NCBI GenBank assembly: GCA_018398805.1
Contig: JAGFBZ010000713.1
Coordinates: 62,001 to 126,000 of the forward strand
Source: Hirundichthys speculiger
Lineage: Eukaryota > Chordata > Actinopteri > Beloniformes > Exocoetidae
DNA length: 64,000 nt
Direction: 5' to 3'
In this document: in pieces, positions 1-9,949 of the stretch
Numbering within the stretch: position 1 is the stretch's first letter
Layout: the number at the start of each line of letters is the position of its first letter
The notes under the pieces: generated by a model
Databases searched by the model: none
What the model saw: only the letters and a program-made list of their open reading frames with translations
Told to the model about the DNA's origin: nothing
Program-made: the position numbers and the translations under genes

Positions 1-915
1 GAGAAACTTAGAAAAGAACTTCTTGATTTCCTTTGACTGAGCCCCATAAATGATGGGATTGAGGCTGCCAGGGATGACGTGAAACAAGATAGCAGAGAGT
101 TTTCTCTGGTTGGAGTATTGAGGGAACCGATGCAGCATGATGGTGATTTTCCCACATGTAAACATAATGAAATACACTAAGAGATGAGTGCTGCAGGTCT
201 TCAAGGCTTTACTGTTTAAAGATTTGCTCTTACTGGTCAGACAGACCACTGTGATCTTCATATAAGTGAGAACGATGCTTCCTATGGAGGCTGTTAACAA
301 AACCACAGTGAACGTAAGGCCATAGATGTTGTTGATGACCACACTCTCGCATGACAGCTTAAACAGCGAGGCGTTGTCACAGTACGGGTGGGTGATCACA
401 GTCCTGCATCGGTTCAGCCGTACGGTCAGACCGAGCAGAATCCCGACTAAAACGAAGGCCACTCCCCAGGCTGAAACCATCAACTTCACTAACATCTTAT
501 TGGTCATTATTGCAGAGTAACGCAGAGGATTACAGATGGCCACGTATCTGTCAAAGGTCATGATCATGAGCACCGTGTGTGAAGCAGCGCCAAATATGTG
601 AGAAACGAACGCCTGAACCACACACTCGTGGTAACTGATGAGGCGCTCAGAGGGAGGTCTGAGAAGATCCACGAGCAGACGAGGCATCATGTAAGAGTTA
701 CCAAGAATGTCATTAAAGGCCAGGTTACAGAAGAGCAGGTACATGGGCTGATGGAGGCTTCTGTCAATGAAAACCAGCACTAACATGCCTGCATTGGCTA
801 CGATGATAAACAGGTAGGAGAAGAGGAAGAGAAAAAAGACGGAGGACGTGGAAGCCTCTGAGACCTTTAAGCCCTCCAACCGGAGCGTGAAGCTGTTGAA
901 GGTGTAGTTTTCCAT
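1..915 (-). CDS. Odorant receptor (GPCR), partial at window edge
   Basis: The frame is open for 305 codons from the ATG at 913-915 to the window edge, so only the last few residues and the stop are missing. It encodes a seven-transmembrane odorant receptor of olfactory neuron cilia, expected to couple to a Golf-type G protein. Visible hallmarks are the N-glycosylation site NYT at residue 3, PMYLFFCNLAFNDILG in TM2, DRYVAIC after TM3, the cysteine-rich second extracellular loop, KALKTCSTHL entering TM6, and NPIIYGAQSKEI ending TM7. It is closely similar throughout to the receptor at 7811-8752, so the two are tandem duplicates. TTTCAG lies just before the ATG (AG at 920-921), a probable 3' splice site, which implies a non-coding upstream exon as in many OR genes. 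No break is seen. The ligand cannot be inferred. Confidence 0.93.
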   Translation of the reverse strand, partial: MENYTFNSFTLRLEGLKVSEASTSSVFFLFLFSYLFIIVANAGMLVLVFIDRSLHQPMYLLFCNLAFNDILGNSYMMPRLLVDLLRPPSERLISYHECVVQAFVSHIFGAASHTVLMIMTFDRYVAICNPLRYSAIMTNKMLVKLMVSAWGVAFVLVGILLGLTVRLNRCRTVITHPYCDNASLFKLSCESVVINNIYGLTFTVVLLTASIGSIVLTYMKITVVCLTSKSKSLNSKALKTCSTHLLVYFIMFTCGKITIMLHRFPQYSNQRKLSAILFHVIPGSLNPIIYGAQSKEIKKFFSKFL

Positions 916-2349
916 CCGCCTGAAACAGAAACATGAAATTAGGGGGGTCTCAGTTTTCACCTGAAAAAGTCTCTTCAGAATAAAAAAGAAAAACCTTAAA
1001 ACACTGAGGTTGCTATCCACAAAGAACAACTGGAAACAAAGAGATCAGATCTTTGAAAAAACCTTTTAAACACATTACAGAAGAAGCTGTGAACATTACC
1101 GTTTATTCTTCTTGTTCTTCATTTACCAAACAGCCACCAGGCAGCCGAACGACAACAGACCACAACCTGGGTTTGACTGTTATAAAGGTGGATTCACCTG
1201 AGAGACCAGTCTGCTACATGACGTCAACCTGGTGGCCGTAGAAACCGGCAGCACACTGTAAGGTCACCTCCCTCAAATTTAAACTTTATTCATTGAATCC
1301 CTTTTTTGCTTGAAAATGATTTGATTTCTTTGCTTTAGGCAAATCCAACCTCACATGGACTAAATAGGACTTTTTTTTTCTCTATTCCATTGTTAAACCA
1401 ATAGCAGCACCAATACGAAGAGCCCCCTCACTGTTTCACAGTATTTCAGGACGTAAGGATCAACTCCACCAGTGACCAGTGACTTAATCGTCATTGAGCC
1501 ATCGTCCAACACAATGAAATTACATGCCAGTACATCGTCCAAAAATACAGAAAAAACAAACAAGCAGCGTAAGACGTGAGTCAACGGTGCCCTGAGGCCG
1601 CAACCAGGTCGCCGGTGTAGCCTTTGATTAGATGAGGAAAGGGGTGACACGAGGAGAGAGGAGAAAAAAGGTATCTCTCAACAGTGATTATAAAAGATAC
1701 CCCAGGATAAACAACACAACATCCTCAGACAACATCACACCAAAACTGGAGAAACTAACATACTTGGAGGGGGTGGGAGAGGGGGAGCAGTTGGGGGGGG
1801 GGTTCCAGCACAGCAGCCCAAGTGAGCATGTGCAGCCTGACCTGGGGGTCCAGCCAGAAGATGGTGAGTCAAGGGGGTGTGTTTGCAACAGATGTATGTG
1901 CATGCGCATGTGTGTAAGTCTAAGTAAGCCTGTGAACTTCTGCCCCAGTTTGTCCTAGATGCAGCTTGAACAGTTCTTGTGATGCAATGTTATTCGGCCT
2001 TGATAGTACACTGATACCTGGTCCACAGGTGTCATGGGGGAAGGGGAGGGGCAATGGGGCCAAAGCATTAGTTGACATAACATTCAGGAGAAACTGAGAT
2101 AACTGGCCTTCCAAGGTCGGCACAGGGGAGCCAATTCAGATAACAATTGTTTTAGGTCAGACTGACTCCAGTAATTTTTCCATCTGTCTTTAGAGTCTCT
2201 CTGGTTTCATCTCAATGGCAATTCCAAACAGTAGAATTGTGGCTTGCAACTTCTCCAAGTTCTGAACTATCCTGCCAGTGAGTCCGAGAACCACAGCTAG
2301 CTTGCAGTTCTGTTCAAGAATCACAAAACAGTTTGCAATTTAGCTCACA
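916..2349. other. Upstream region of the first odorant receptor, no gene recognised
   Basis: No conserved coding frame is seen. The first 350 bases should hold the 5' untranslated exon and promoter of the receptor at 1-915, but I cannot place a TATA box or first exon with confidence. A purine-rich patch with a run of Gs lies near 1770-1801. The minus strand at 1490-1530 resembles the tail of a non-LTR retroelement, but too weakly to call. Confidence 0.4.
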
Positions 2350-3250
2350 AAATGTTTCAGTCTGAGTGTTGACAGCCCGACAGGTGTGGTGACCAAGACA
2401 ACTTCACAACATCCAGAGCCTTATAGAGCTGAGGGTGGAGCTTATGGAGCCCTGTCACTACCTTGGCAGCAGATTCAACCTTTTCTGTGGAAGATGTGCT
2501 GGTGGGATAGAGGAGATCTTCAAAATATTCCTTCTGCCATCTGATGACACCTCCAGAATGCCACACCCACCATAAACAAAAAAGCCCTACTTTTTTCACC
2601 TAAGGTGCTTAACAGTTTGCCAAAGCCTACTTTGAGACAATCAGAAGCCACTTTTTATAATCTCACCAAACTACAACCCACACCCATGTTTTTACCTTAG
2701 CAACAACTGAGGCAACAGTCCACTTGACCTGCTTGGACTTACTCTACCAGATGATCCGAGTAAACTCTCGTAAGCATATCTTTGAACTTTCCAGGTCTGC
2801 CCAGATTCCTCCCCTACTATCTGATTTAGCTTACCTCCAGGAGGGGATCAGTTGCCAATACAACACCTCTCCTTGCCCAAGTCTCTAAAACATGTGGCCC
2901 CAACAACATGACCACAGCGCTGGTCATCAAACTGCAGCCCAGGGTGTCCTTGTTCCTCGCCTACTTATGAATAATGCCTTTGTGTTTGAACATGGTGTTT
3001 ATTATGTAAAAAACATGACTAGCACAGAAACCCAGAAAGATTCGGCTTAGGGAGGTTAAAGAGCTCAATCACACCCTTCCAGGTACCACTGCCATTACCC
3101 AAGGGAGCATTGAAGTCTCCTAGCAGAACAATAGAGAAATCTGAAGTAATTAATAATGTCCAGCACCCTCACCAAGGACTCCAAGAAGGCAGGATTGCCT
3201 AAACTCAAGTGGGTCCCATGGATGAAGGCTCAGGAAACTGAGGCCTTCAA
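2350..3250 (-). mobile_element. Decayed RTE-like LINE fragment
   Basis: On the minus strand around 2400-2540 the translation reads [10 protein letters not shown], then VVTGLHKLHPQLYKALDVV. This lines up with WKEYFEDLL and [11 protein letters not shown]...[12 protein letters not shown] in the larger RTE-like LINE at 24.5-27.0 kb. The segment joins endonuclease and reverse transcriptase in this family. Sequence further right (to about 3250) is probably the endonuclease part, but stops and indels prevent a continuous reading. It is a dead 3'-truncated fragment. The outer limits are approximate. Confidence 0.5.
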
Positions 3251-3348
3251 AATCCACAGCAGGTGAGGTACACTACATTCCAAGACTTTTCTTTTTGATA
3301 CAAGACCTGATGAAATGCTCTAAGTCTGACCTGTTTATCTTGGGACAG

Positions 3349-3878
3349 TGTCGTGGAAAATTTGACTACAAGATGCTTCATATATGGTGTTAGGTACAAC
3401 AAAGAAACTCAGAGATAAAAGGGGTCAACAGACTATCATGCACTGTGAGAAATTTTCCCAGAGAGGAGGGAAGCCCCACATTGTCTTTTTGAGAATTCCA
3501 TTCGCACCTACCAAAACGCATATCAAATGAATTCCTGTCCCTTGTTTTAGCAGACTTCCACCACCTACTGAAATGTGTATTTAATCAATTCCTGCCTTTT
3601 GCTTTGTCAGACTTGCTAAAATCACATGCCACAATGTGTAATAAATAATCATTGTTTTGTCTTACTCTTTCATCTGGCAGACTTCCTAAAAGTCACCTAT
3701 AAAACAGATGTAAATGTTTGTTACAACGGACACAACCATCCAGCCTGCAGGCTGCATGACTGTGTCCCACTGCTACGCTCAGCTTAAATAAACTTGGTTA
3801 AATTTTGAGCTCTCTGCTGTTGCATTTTGTTAAGGATCTATAATTTAGTTTGTGAGATTTATGAAAATTGCCACAACA
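3349..3878 (+). repeat. Probable 5' LTR of an endogenous retrovirus
   Basis: The segment begins TGTCGTGG and ends CCACAACA, giving TG...CA ends and an imperfect inverted repeat. It contains a TATAAAA box at 3698-3704 and a polyadenylation signal AATAAA at 3787-3792, spaced as in U3-R of an LTR. The U3 part (about 3490-3690) holds several diverged copies of a unit near 65 bp around the words GCAGACTT and AATTCCTG, as in retroviral enhancer repeats. A candidate primer binding site beginning TGGTGTCAC follows at 3882. The structure fits an LTR. No second copy is present in the window, so the boundaries are inferred from these signals only. Confidence 0.6.
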
Positions 3879-3881
3879 TTT

Positions 3882-3899
3882 TGGTGTCACAAATAGGAT
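3882..3899 (+). promoter_or_regulatory. Candidate retroviral primer binding site
   Basis: An 18-base stretch beginning TGG starts three bases after the inferred LTR end. A retroviral primer binding site complements a tRNA 3' CCA end and so starts with TGG. I did not identify the tRNA. Confidence 0.4.
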
Positions 3900-4149
3900 T
3901 CCACGAGTGAAACTTCGTCAGAGAGGTCCCTGGTGGTTGGCTGCCTTGAGGACAAATTTCCTCAGCCCTATCGCGATTGAAAATAAAGAAGGGACCAGGA
4001 CAAAACCGCTCCGACATAGGGACACTGCTGGAATTATCAGAGGCAACACGGTGAGCTCCTTTTTAACTTAGGACTATCTGAGAGGACTGGTCTGAATATT
4101 AGGGTGTATCTGCAGACCTAAATGAGCCTAGGAAATAAAATATGTGTCA

Positions 4150-5000
4150 GTCCAGCGCATTCACCATCCCCAAATCGAAATCTTGAAGCCGACACAACCT
4201 GCGCAGAGATTGTCGCTCCCAAAGGCAGAGACAGGCCACTGAAGGCCGAGGAGATATTCAACCGCCACTCAGAGTTGGCTTGACTAATCATACTGGGACC
4301 ACCAAAATAACAGTGAATATATGGAAAGCAGTGAGCCGTCTTACTGCCTGCCAGAAGGCTTTCCTCTATCGTCTTGAGCTAATGCCCCTAAAAAAACTCA
4401 TTCAGGGCCCTGATGATTTTCTTCATAGAGCTGAAGAAACATTCAGCCGCCACTCTGGATTAAATTGACCTGATGATCGTACCGGCTCTCCTGGGCCCTG
4501 GGAAGGCTTCTCTGTTCTACAATTATGGATGGACTGAAACTTGATGTTGCTGCGCAAATTCATCAACTTTATGTGGACATTAGGTATAAAACACGCCTGG
4601 ATGAGCTTCACAGATATGCACAGAATGTGCTGTTTGACAAAAGCAGAGATCAGCGGCCAAGAGGGACTCAGAACGTCACAAAGCCAGACTAACGGTGCTC
4701 TGGGACTGAATCAGCAGCGAGCCATGGCAGATGCCGTGGCTGTTGACAGTCGCCGCGGTCACTAGCAGTCTGGAGAACCTGACCAATGGCATAACTGTGG
4801 TCAAACTGGATGCTGGATAAGTGAATGCCCCAGAACCGCTCAAGATTTCAGGATGGAAGGCCGGGTAGACTGATGGTGTGCGAGGAGGAGACGACCCCAG
4901 AGGATGTAACAGTTCACACTGAGACTTTTTCATCATTGTGTGAAAAGGGAAGTGAGAAACCAGACAGACACACACACAAAACTGCAGCTGCAGTCACATC
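4150..5000 (+). pseudogene. Remnant of retroviral gag (capsid and nucleocapsid)
   Basis: Between the LTR and the pol remnants are short plus-strand pieces in changing frames that resemble the C-terminal capsid and nucleocapsid of gamma- or epsilon-like retroviruses. The clearest part is at about 4790-4835, a single zinc-knuckle-like motif read as NCGQTGCWISECP. The normal CCHC pattern is damaged: the first cysteine is replaced and the histidine position reads cysteine. There are many stops and shifts, so the gene is dead. Assignment rests on the zinc-knuckle remnant and on the position before protease and pol. Confidence 0.5.
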
Positions 5001-5065
5001 CAACACTCACACATACTACAACCTATATTTATTTCTAATGATGTTTGTACGTCTTTTCCAATTTT

Positions 5066-5176
5066 TAACTTGGATGTAACAGGTGTGTCTGAACCATTCA
5101 TGGTAGATTCTGGTACTACTCATCCTGTGTTAAAATCGTTAGTGTTTGACCCTCCTCCCCCTCTGGGAGGACGTTA
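5066..5176 (+). pseudogene. Remnant of retroviral aspartic protease
   Basis: The plus-strand frame ending at the TAA near 5176 contains FMVDSGTTHPVLKSL, matching the active-site region of retropepsins, where the usual motif is a DTG or DSG triad followed by small residues. Only the N-terminal part is readable before the stop. It lies between the gag and RT remnants, the normal order. Confidence 0.5.
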
Positions 5177-5219
5177 AATTTTATGCTACGTTAACTGTTG
5201 TATGTATGTTTTGGAATGA

Positions 5220-5615
5220 ATGTTTTTGTGTTTTTTCTGTCTCACTAACTCAGGAACAGAGATTTTCGTTTCTGTGCCAGTTCATCTAGACAGTCAATTT
5301 TGGTTTGCATTTGAGTTTAATGACAAGTTTTACACTTTCACACAGCTGTGTCAAGGTTATTGTGAATCTCCCACAATTTACAATGCAGTTCTTAGAGATT
5401 CTTTGACTGATCTGATTTTGTCCCCAGGGACAGTATTGCTACAGTATGTTCATGACTTGTTGCTTTGTGCACCCTCTGTTGGACAATGTGAGTATGACAC
5501 AGTCCGGTTGCTCACTCACCTGCATGACAAAGGTCATAAGGCCAGTTTGTCCAAATTGCATTTTTTGAAAACCGAAGTGACGTTTTTGGGCCATGTCATT
5601 TCTCACTGTACTTGA
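5220..5615 (+). pseudogene. Remnant of retroviral reverse transcriptase
   Basis: A 131-codon open stretch matches the palm and thumb-proximal part of a gamma/epsilon-type retroviral reverse transcriptase: FAFEFNDKFYTFTQLCQGY, then LLQYVHDLLLCAP, then KLHFLKTEVTFLGHVIS. The catalytic YVDD box reads YVHD, so one of the paired aspartates is lost and the enzyme would be inactive. The upstream fingers are missing and the frame is lost after 5615. The Met at 5220 is incidental. Confidence 0.85.
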
Positions 5616-5860
5616 CGCCTGTCAGACACGTGTTCATGCAATTCAGAGCATCCCAAAACCTCAAACAAAAAAACAACTGATGTCATTACTAGGTATGACT
5701 GGCTATTGTCGGAATTTTTTTCCCAAATTACTCCACAATGGAAGCATTGTATCTGGTCTGATTCATGGTCATTCTCTCACTGCTCATTACAAGATTTCCT
5801 GGACACCTGAGGTTAAGATTTACGTCATCTGTTCTTTTGCAGCAACATGTTGACAGGCTG
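5616..5860 (+). pseudogene. Retroviral pol connection region remnant
   Basis: This continues the reverse transcriptase in a shifted frame. IPKPQTKKQLMSLLGMTGYCRNF is the conserved post-RT segment of retroviral and Ty3-like pol, followed by a decayed stretch ending near WTPEV. A frameshift separates it from the RT remnant. No function remains. Confidence 0.75.
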
Positions 5861-6149
5861 TCACCTGTTGCATATTATTCTTCTAAATTGGACCCTGTTG
5901 GTGCAGGACTTCCTGGCTGTCTTTGAGCTGTTGCAGCTGCCGAAAAAGCTGTTTCGGCCTCTAGAGTCATAGTGGGATATTCTCCCTTGACTGTTATGGT
6001 TCCTCATTCTGTCTCCATCATTTTGCTTCATTTTGCTTCATTATGCTATCATCTGTCTCCAGCCAGATAGCTGAGATACACGTCTGTCCTATTGTACATG
6101 CCTAACGTGACTGTTCAGAAATGCAACACTCTCAACACAGCCACCCTTC

Positions 6150-6690
6150 TGCCCACTGTGGAGGAAGGCACGCCCTATTCTTGTGATCAGGTTCTTTTGG
6201 AAGTGTGTACCCCTCGACGCGACTTGTCTGACACACCTCTCCCTAACCCTGATTTAGTTCTCTTTGTTGATGGCTCATCCTCACGTGATCCCTTAGGGAA
6301 GAACCGTGTAGGATTTGCTGTATGTTCACTTCATTCTGTCTTGTCCTCAGGCTTGCTGCCACCTCATTTCTCTGCTCAGACTGCTGAACTTGTTGAACTT
6401 ACAAAAGCCTGTAGACTGGCCTGATAAGACTGTAACCATCTACACGGACTCAAGGTACGTCTTTGGTGTGATCCATGATTTTGGAACTCTGTGGAAACAC
6501 AGAAAAGTTTCTCAAATCTGATGGTACATCAATTCTAAACGCAATACAGATCTCTGCTCCGTTAGATTCTGTTGCCCAAGAAAATATCTGTATTGAAGTG
6601 TGCAGCTCACACATGCAGTGATGACTTTGTCTCCAGAGGAAATGCTGGAGCTGATGTAGCTGCTAAGCCTCGTCCTCTTACTATGAAAAA
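6150..6690 (+). pseudogene. Remnant of retroviral RNase H
   Basis: Two frames together carry the RNase H core: LVLFVDGSSSRDPLG (first catalytic Asp), then AQTAELVELTKACRLA (catalytic Glu), then, after a shift, VTIYTDSRYVFGVIHDFG (third catalytic Asp), and a final GNAGADVAAK-like tail near 6640-6670. The order and spacing are those of gamma-type retroviral RNase H. Frameshifts between the blocks make it non-functional. No integrase or env was recognised downstream, where a hAT fragment begins. Confidence 0.8.
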
Positions 6691-7241
6691 TAAAATAAAA
6701 TGTGGCTTTTTAAATTTTTGATTGACAATTGAAAATGGAAAAAACGAATGATTCACAGATTGGTAAAGTTACAGAACTTTCACATGGACATTTTCATTTT
6801 AAAGTTCTCCCAGACGGAGGAATAAACAGAAACAAGGTTATTTGTAACAACTGACAAGTTGAACTCCCCATTAAAAGTTTCTGCTGTTACCTCAGAAATT
6901 AATGTTTTAATGTTCTGATTGTGGCTCAGGATTTTGTTGGTAGACTTTTTTTTATTTTTTTATCTGGCAGTGGCAATAAGCTTTATTTTATTTTACATTT
7001 CTAAAGATGAGATTTACACTAAATATGTGTTACTGACAAGTGCTGATGTGAAAAGTATTTGAACAACAAATGTTATGGCACTTTAGTTCATACGGCAGCA
7101 GAACATTTATATTAAAGTGACCTTTACACTACTTTTGAATTCATTATTTGATTTTCCATATACAATAGGATTAATTATGATTAATCAGTGAAATCATGTG
7201 ATTAATCGTGATTTAAAATTTTAATCGTTGCCCAGCCCTAG
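6690..7241 (+). mobile_element. Truncated hAT element (3' part)
   Basis: The sequence from about 6715 to 7241 matches the right half of the complete element at 53338-54788 in the same orientation, including the long shared stretch around CAGACGGAGGA and the terminal TTGCCCAGCCCTA. The left half and left inverted terminus are absent, so this copy is truncated at the decayed retrovirus. It retains a remnant that reads like a BED zinc finger (NRNKVICNN), as in hAT transposases. The left limit is approximate. Confidence 0.75.
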
Positions 7242-7740
7242 AAAATAAATATGGTAAAGGGACTATGATATCTACCTGAACCTTAACTCCACTTAGGGAA
7301 AAGAGATGGAAAAAGAGTATGATTTTGTTGTTTTAAAAAGAGGGAAGGATAAATTATTTTCAGTTTAATTTAAAACAGAAGTTAATTTTCGTTCTGATCT
7401 CGGAAAAGAAAAGTAGACTTATGTTAACATGTTGAAATAAGACTGGTTTAGCATACAGTGCTGAGACCATAGTTAAGTTTCAACATAGTATAGCTACATA
7501 TATGATTTAGTTTATTTCAGTAAAACCTCCAGGAATTTCATTATTAAAAAGAGGGAAGATGTAATGTTTTCATAATAAAGAAATAGTCTATCGCCAGTTT
7601 AGAAGAGACTAGAAGAATAAAGAGGCAACCATGATGGACATGCATGTGCCGAGTTGAATGTGCTCATTAAAAACCACTCTAGATGAATATTCCTCTCCTG
7701 TGTGTGATTCCTAACACAACAGACAAAGTGATCATGATTT
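7242..7740. other. Intergenic, possible short LTR-like remnant
   Basis: AT-rich with no gene. A purine-rich tract AAAAAGAGGGAAGA ends at about 7560 and is followed by TGTAATG, then a TG...CA-bounded stretch to about 7721 ending CTAACACAACA. That is the layout of a polypurine tract plus LTR, but it does not resemble the LTR at 3349-3878 and the call is weak. Confidence 0.25.
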
Positions 7741-7760
7741 TGTTTATTTATTTCCAAATA
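7741..7760 (-). terminator. Candidate polyadenylation signal of the second odorant receptor
   Basis: The plus strand reads TTTATTTATTT, so the minus strand has overlapping AATAAA hexamers about 60 bases after the stop codon at 7811. Confidence 0.5.
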
Positions 7761-7810
7761 ATGCTGGGGCTAATGGGAAGCACTCTTTCATGTATACAAC
7801 ATGTTCCTGT

Positions 7811-8752
7811 TCATGTAGAGAAAACCTTCCTGGAAGGGAGGAGTCTTGATAGATATCTTTTGATCTCTTTTGACTGAAGGCCATAAATGATGGGATTGAG
7901 GCTGCCAGGGATGACGTGAAACAAAATAAAGCAAAGTTTTTTCTGCTCTGCAAACTGAGGGAAACGGTGAAACGCCAGGCCAACCTTTCCAGAAGTGAAC
8001 ATAACTATATAGACGACGAGATGAGTGCTGCAGGTCTTCAGGGCTTTACTGTTCAAGGACTTGCTCTTACTGGTCAGACAGACCACCGTGATCTTAGTGT
8101 AGGTGATGACCATGCTGCCTACAGACGCTACAGACAAAACCATGGTGAACGTGATGCCGTAGATGTTGTTGATGACCACACTCTCACATGACAGCTTGAA
8201 CAAAGAGGCGTTGTCGCAGATCGGGTTGGCGATCAGAGTCCTGCATCGGGTCAGCCGTGCGCTCAGACCGAGCAGAATCCCGACTAAAACGAAGGCCGCT
8301 CCCCAGGCTGAAACCGTCAGCTTCACCAACATCTTATTGGTCATTATTGCAGAGTAACGCAGAGGACTACAGATGGCCACGTATCTGTCGAAGGCCATGA
8401 TCATGAGCAGCGTCTGTGCAGTGGTGGCAAACATGTGAGAGATGAACGCCTGAACCACACACTCGTAGTAGCTGATGAGCTGGACGGAGCCGTGCAGGAG
8501 AATACCTGCCAGCAGACGAGGGACCATGATGGAGTTACCAAGAATGTCATTAAAGGCCAGGTTACAGAAGAGCAGGTACATGGGCTGATGGAGGCTCCTG
8601 TCAATGAAAACCAGCACTATGATGCCGCCGTTGGCTACGATGATAAACAGGTAGCAGAAGAGGAAGACAAAAAAGACGGAGGACGTGGAAGCCTCTGAGA
8701 CCTTTAAGCCCTCCAGCTGGAGGGTGAAGCTGTTGAAGGTGTAGTTTTCCAT
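7811..8752 (-). CDS. Odorant receptor (GPCR), complete
   Basis: A single-exon coding region of 313 residues and stop. It encodes a seven-transmembrane odorant receptor of the fish OR family, acting in olfactory neuron membranes. Landmarks: N-glycosylation site NYT at residues 3-5, PMYLLFCNLAFNDILG at 57-72, ECL1 cysteine 98, DRYVAIC at 122-128, ECL2 cysteines 170, 180 and 189, KALKTCSTHL at 236-245, and NPIIYGLQSKEIK at 286-298. I start at the ATG at 8752 (MENYTF) rather than the in-frame ATG 19 codons upstream. The paralogue at 1-915 starts at the same place, and ATTTCAG ends five bases before this ATG, a probable splice acceptor. Length is normal for an OR. It is a tandem duplicate of the gene at 1-915. 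No defects are seen. Confidence 0.95.
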   Translation of the reverse strand: MENYTFNSFTLQLEGLKVSEASTSSVFFVFLFCYLFIIVANGGIIVLVFIDRSLHQPMYLLFCNLAFNDILGNSIMVPRLLAGILLHGSVQLISYYECVVQAFISHMFATTAQTLLMIMAFDRYVAICSPLRYSAIMTNKMLVKLTVSAWGAAFVLVGILLGLSARLTRCRTLIANPICDNASLFKLSCESVVINNIYGITFTMVLSVASVGSMVITYTKITVVCLTSKSKSLNSKALKTCSTHLVVYIVMFTSGKVGLAFHRFPQFAEQKKLCFILFHVIPGSLNPIIYGLQSKEIKRYLSRLLPSRKVFST

Positions 8753-9200
8753 CAACCTGAAATTCAACAAATAACATGAAGCAATCCAAATGCATCCAAT
8801 TATATCCAACTATAACACACATCTGGCAATTAGAAATGTTTAAAAAAACCTAAATATGACCTGTGGTTTTTTAGAGTCCCTCTACATTTATCAACTAACA
8901 ACTGGAACTGGAGAAAGACCACAGCTCTCTTATTTTTATAAAGGCGTGTATTCAGTCGAGAGGAAGCCAAAGTCACGTCAGGCTTGTTACCACAGCAACG
9001 GTCAACACACAGGAGACAACACTCAGCTGCGTCTCTGTGGTTGAAGAAAGTTAGTCCCAAACCAAAGTTTATTATCCAGAGGAGGTTTATTTACGTGTAG
9101 CACAAACATCCACATAGATGTTTAAACCACCAACTATGGTGACGTCATCTGTCTGAAGAACTAGAGACGATGGAAAGGCAGGGACATCAGAGAGGGTAAG
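8753..9200. other. Upstream region of the second odorant receptor
   Basis: No coding frame is convincing. The region should hold the untranslated first exon and promoter of the receptor at 7811-8752. The AG of its probable splice acceptor is at 8757-8758. I could not place the first exon. Confidence 0.35.
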
Positions 9201-9204
9201 GACC

Positions 9205-9545
9205 AGGAGGACGGCTGACCAGAAGGACGACTGACCAGGAGGACGGTTGACCAGGAGGACGACTGACCAGGAGGACGGTTGACCAGGAGGATGGTTGACC
9301 AGAAGGATGATTGACCATGAGGACGGTTGACCAGAAGGATGGTTGACCAGGAGGATGGTTGACCAGGAGGACGGTTTATCAGGAGGACAGCTGACCAGGA
9401 GGATGGCTGACCAGGAGGATGGTTGACCAGAAGGATGGTTGACCAGGAGGACGGTTGACCAGGAGGACAGTTGACCAGGAGGATGGTTGACCAGGAGGAC
9501 GGTTGATCAGGAGGACAGCTGACCAGGAGGACGGTTGACCAGAAC
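9205..9545. repeat. 16-bp minisatellite
   Basis: About 20 tandem copies of a 16-base unit near AGGAGGACGGTTGACC, with variants (AAGGAT, GACTGACC, GTTTATC). The open frames across it are by-products of the repeat. Confidence 0.9.
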
Positions 9546-9949
9546 CAGAAGAACTGGTGCTCATTAGCGCGTAGCTTATAGAGACTTAACAGCAGGTTTT
9601 CAGAGGAGGAAAACTACATTTAGGCCTGAAGTTGGATGATCAACCAGAGTTATAATTGACCTGGAAAGAGTTATAAAACCATTTCCAAACTGATTAAAGT
9701 TTGATATATTAGTTAGATATTCTACAACAGTGGTGCGCAAACTGTGGTTCGTGTACCACCAGTGGTACGTGAGCGCTCTCTGGTGAACGTCATGACTTTC
9801 CACATTTTTTCCACATTTTCACTTTAAAAAAAATGGAAACATACAATACAATTATAAATACAACGTTTTAAACAAAATGTGTAGCTTAAGATAATTCAAA
9901 TTGTGTCTTTTAAAAAAATATTAGTTACATATTTAGTTGCAGTGCAGAT

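Noticed and set aside
326..783. Plus-strand open frames opposite the odorant receptors (also 7916-8698).
   Set aside because: Antisense shadows of the receptor coding sequences, and they recur in both paralogues only because the receptors are similar.
7811..8809. Start of the second odorant receptor 19 codons upstream (MDIIGCIW).
   Set aside because: The upstream Met is not shared by the paralogue, and the intervening codons span a likely splice acceptor.
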